Positions 62,474 to 64,000 of a stretch of 64,000 nucleotides of DNA are shown here, in pieces. The notes beneath the pieces are model-generated. The model saw only the letters and a list, made by a program, of their open reading frames with translations. It had not been told where the DNA came from and did no database searches. Location of the stretch: positions 372,001 to 436,000 of the forward strand of contig CAVPNW010000021.1 of assembly GCA_963706875.1 (NCBI GenBank). Reading direction: 5' to 3'. A program made the translations under genes and the position numbers. The number at the start of each line of letters is the position of its first letter. Position 1 is the stretch's first letter. Origin of the DNA: Prado023 sp963706875 (GTDB lineage: Bacteria; Actinomycetota; Actinomycetes; S36-B12; CAIYMF01).

Positions 62474-63337
62474 CTACTGGAGGGTGGGTGCGCCCGCATC
62501 CGACCCCAGCCAGGTCGCCTCGAGGGTGTCGAGGGTCCCATCAGCGCGGAGCTGGTCCACGGCCTGGGTGGTGCACTGGGTCAGAGCGCTGTTGTTGGGC
62601 AGCAGGATCCCGAACTGGTCGGTCGTCGCGCCCTCGGCGGCGGGGAGCTGGCCGACGAGGACACCCTCGTCGAGCTCGGCGGCGACCAGGTAGAACGCCG
62701 TGGGCAGGTCCACGACCAGGCCGTCGATCTGCTCGTTCTTCAGGGCGCTGACGGCGGCCGCGTTGTCGTTGAACACCGCGACCTCCTCGCCGGTGGCCAG
62801 GCCCTGGGCGGCATCCAGCGACGTCGAGCCGACTGCGGCGCCGAGCTTGGCGGACTCGAGGTCGGCCAGGGACTTCGCGTCGGCGATGGGTGAGCCCGTG
62901 TAGGACACGATGGCCTGGTTGACGTCGTAGTACGAGGAGGAGAAATCGACCGCCTTCTCGCGATCCTCGGTGATGGAGAACTGCTGCAGGTTCCAGTCGA
63001 AGTCCTTGGCACCGGGGGCGATCGCGACATCGAACGTGGTGCGCGTCCACTGGACGTCCGCGGGGTCGTAGCCCAGCTTCTCGGCCGCGGCGTAGGCCAC
63101 GGCGGCCTCGAAGCCCTCCCCGGACTCAGGGGAATCGTTCGTGACCCACGGCTCGTAGGCGGGCTGGCCGGTCGCGATGACGAGCTTGCCCGGCGTCCTG
63201 GTCTCGAGGGTCGCCTTGTCGCAGCTGGCCGCGGACGCGGAGGCTGAGGCCTCGGTCGCGGTGTCGGCGGCCGGCGAGCAGGCTGTCAGAGACAGTCCGG
63301 CGGCGGCGAGGAAGGCAAGGGTGCGGGTGCGGTTCAC
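62474..63337 (-). CDS. Amino acid ABC transporter substrate-binding lipoprotein
   Basis: A 287-residue family 3 solute-binding protein. The GTG at 63337, with GGAGG five bases upstream, gives a signal peptide ending in the lipobox LSLTAC (Cys20). The core has KLVIATGQPAYEPWV, GFEAAVAYAAAEKLG, DWNLQQFSITEDREKAVDFSSSYYDV and GAAVGSTSLDAAQGLAT, then EQIDGLVVDLPTAFYL. The exact amino acid is not determinable. Its gene is the first of the operon. Confidence 0.92.
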   Translation of the reverse strand: MNRTRTLAFLAAAGLSLTACSPAADTATEASASASAASCDKATLETRTPGKLVIATGQPAYEPWVTNDSPESGEGFEAAVAYAAAEKLGYDPADVQWTRTTFDVAIAPGAKDFDWNLQQFSITEDREKAVDFSSSYYDVNQAIVSYTGSPIADAKSLADLESAKLGAAVGSTSLDAAQGLATGEEVAVFNDNAAAVSALKNEQIDGLVVDLPTAFYLVAAELDEGVLVGQLPAAEGATTDQFGILLPNNSALTQCTTQAVDQLRADGTLDTLEATWLGSDAGAPTLQ

Positions 63338-63377
63338 AGGGTCCTCCAGGATCGGTTTCTGGCAGGAGGATACGTGC

Positions 63378-64000
63378 TCAGACCCCGGGGGTCCGAATCC
63401 CCGTGTCCGGGGAGGTCGCCTCAACGGGGGAAACTCCCTCCTCGTCAGCTGCGACGGACTTCTCGGGCAGGAGCGCACGCACCGCCAGCACCATCGCCGC
63501 GAGCAGCGCTGCTATCCGCACCGTCTGCACAACCACCCCGATGAACCCCCCCTCGATGATGTCGATGTAGGAGAACGGGTAGAGCACCTGTGCGGCGATC
63601 GCAGTCACCGCCACGGGGATCGTTGCGGTCCGCATGCGCGGGGATCCTGCCGCCCAGACCAGCGCCGCCATCCCGACCAGCCACACGTTGTACTGCGGGG
63701 ACAGGACCCGGGAGGTCACCATCAGCCACAGGATCGCCACGAACCCGATGTCGGCAACCGGGACGTGGTCCAGCTTGCCCAGGGCGCGCGCCAGGATCAG
63801 CAGGAGCAGCCCGATCGCCGTGATCGGGATCAGCCAGGCAGCGATCGCGTCGGCCAGGGGAACTCCCACCTCCGAGGATCCGTACCGGAACGCCTCCGGG
63901 GCCACGTCCTCGCCGAGGAACATCCTCGCCCAGACGAACGGGAGGGCGGCCACGGACTCGGTCTGCAGCCCTCGGGCCTCGCCATTGCCGAGGAAGCTGC
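63378..64000 (-). CDS. GT87-like (DUF2029) polytopic mannosyltransferase, cut by window end
   Basis: The frame is open to the window edge, so only the C-terminal 206 residues are visible. They begin SFLGNGEARGLQTESVAALPFVWARMFLG; the RGLQTES segment is the motif of DUF2029/GT87 polyprenyl-phosphate-mannose-dependent transferases. Six hydrophobic helices follow, ending in a charged tail LPEKSVAADEEGVSPVEAT. The GTG at 63953 is probably internal. The stop is 40 bases before the binding-protein gene. Actinobacteria use such enzymes to mannosylate cell-envelope lipids. Function rests on this short motif and topology. Confidence 0.6.
   Translation of the reverse strand, partial: SFLGNGEARGLQTESVAALPFVWARMFLGEDVAPEAFRYGSSEVGVPLADAIAAWLIPITAIGLLLLILARALGKLDHVPVADIGFVAILWLMVTSRVLSPQYNVWLVGMAALVWAAGSPRMRTATIPVAVTAIAAQVLYPFSYIDIIEGGFIGVVVQTVRIAALLAAMVLAVRALLPEKSVAADEEGVSPVEATSPDTGIRTPGV

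Overview
The window looks like chromosomal DNA of a high-GC Gram-positive actinomycete. Signs of this are the strong G/C bias at third codon positions, frequent GTG starts, 4-8 base stop/start overlaps, an acyl-CoA carboxylase epsilon subunit (an actinobacterial family), an LpdA-type quinone reductase and a DinB/DUF664 protein. I see no phage, IS, CRISPR, rRNA or tRNA signal. Gene density is very high: 58 protein genes, of which the first and last are cut by the window edges, and no gene-free stretch over 300 bases. The largest spacers are about 160-245 bases and hold promoters and stem-loops.

Layout. 1-2.7 kb: a VWA/metallopeptidase-like protein (cut) and an acyl-CoA dehydrogenase. 2.8-6 kb: UDP-glucose dehydrogenase (apparently frameshifted), a Pit phosphate transporter and its PhoU-like partner. 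6-7.7 kb: purK-purE. 7.7-10.5 kb: a Wzm/Wzt polysaccharide exporter followed by a GluQ-type synthetase. 10.6-13.5 kb: an LCIB-type carbonic anhydrase gene with an aldose epimerase gene, then a second acyl-CoA dehydrogenase. 13.6-23.1 kb: GtrA, a class III cyclase with biotin ligase, and divergently an acyl-CoA carboxylase group (beta, epsilon, a two-domain glycosyltransferase, Maf, alpha/BCCP). 23.3-31 kb: glutamine amidotransferase, hypE-hypD-hypC-hypF for NiFe-hydrogenase maturation, and glgX. 31-35.4 kb: small housekeeping genes. 35.5-49.8 kb: a nucleoside uptake and salvage region (phosphohexomutase, purine nucleoside phosphorylase, deoC, a P-loop kinase, add, transketolase, cdd and a BMP-type nucleoside ABC transporter). 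50-51.6 kb: a stand-alone methylmalonyl-CoA mutase catalytic subunit. 51.8-55.1 kb: sdhCDAB. 55.2-56.6 kb: a D,D-carboxypeptidase. 56.8-60.6 kb: the fructose PTS operon fruR-fruK-fruA. 60.8-63.3 kb: an amino-acid-type ABC importer. The end holds part of a GT87-like mannosyltransferase.

How the parts fit. The two acyl-CoA dehydrogenases, biotin ligase, propionyl/acyl-CoA carboxylase, methylmalonyl-CoA mutase and succinate dehydrogenase outline fatty-acid/propionyl-CoA oxidation into the TCA cycle. The nucleoside transporter, Cdd, Add, phosphorylase, pentose mutase, DeoC and transketolase outline uptake of nucleosides and use of their sugar. Ugd, Wzm/Wzt, GtrA, the large glycosyltransferase and the GT87 protein point to a cell-surface glycan made from scattered loci.

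The most unusual signals are: (i) two adjacent hairpins with the same 7-base loop, behind a promoter-like box with no start codon (56.65-56.73 kb); (ii) at least a dozen genes whose start codon lies 6-7 bases after a TANNNT box, implying leaderless mRNAs; (iii) birA and the carboxylase gene reading outward from overlapping -10 boxes; (iv) an LCIB-type carbonic anhydrase; (v) a hypFCDE set without hypAB or hydrogenase genes in view; and (vi) single-base frameshifts in ugd and add, which may be sequencing errors.
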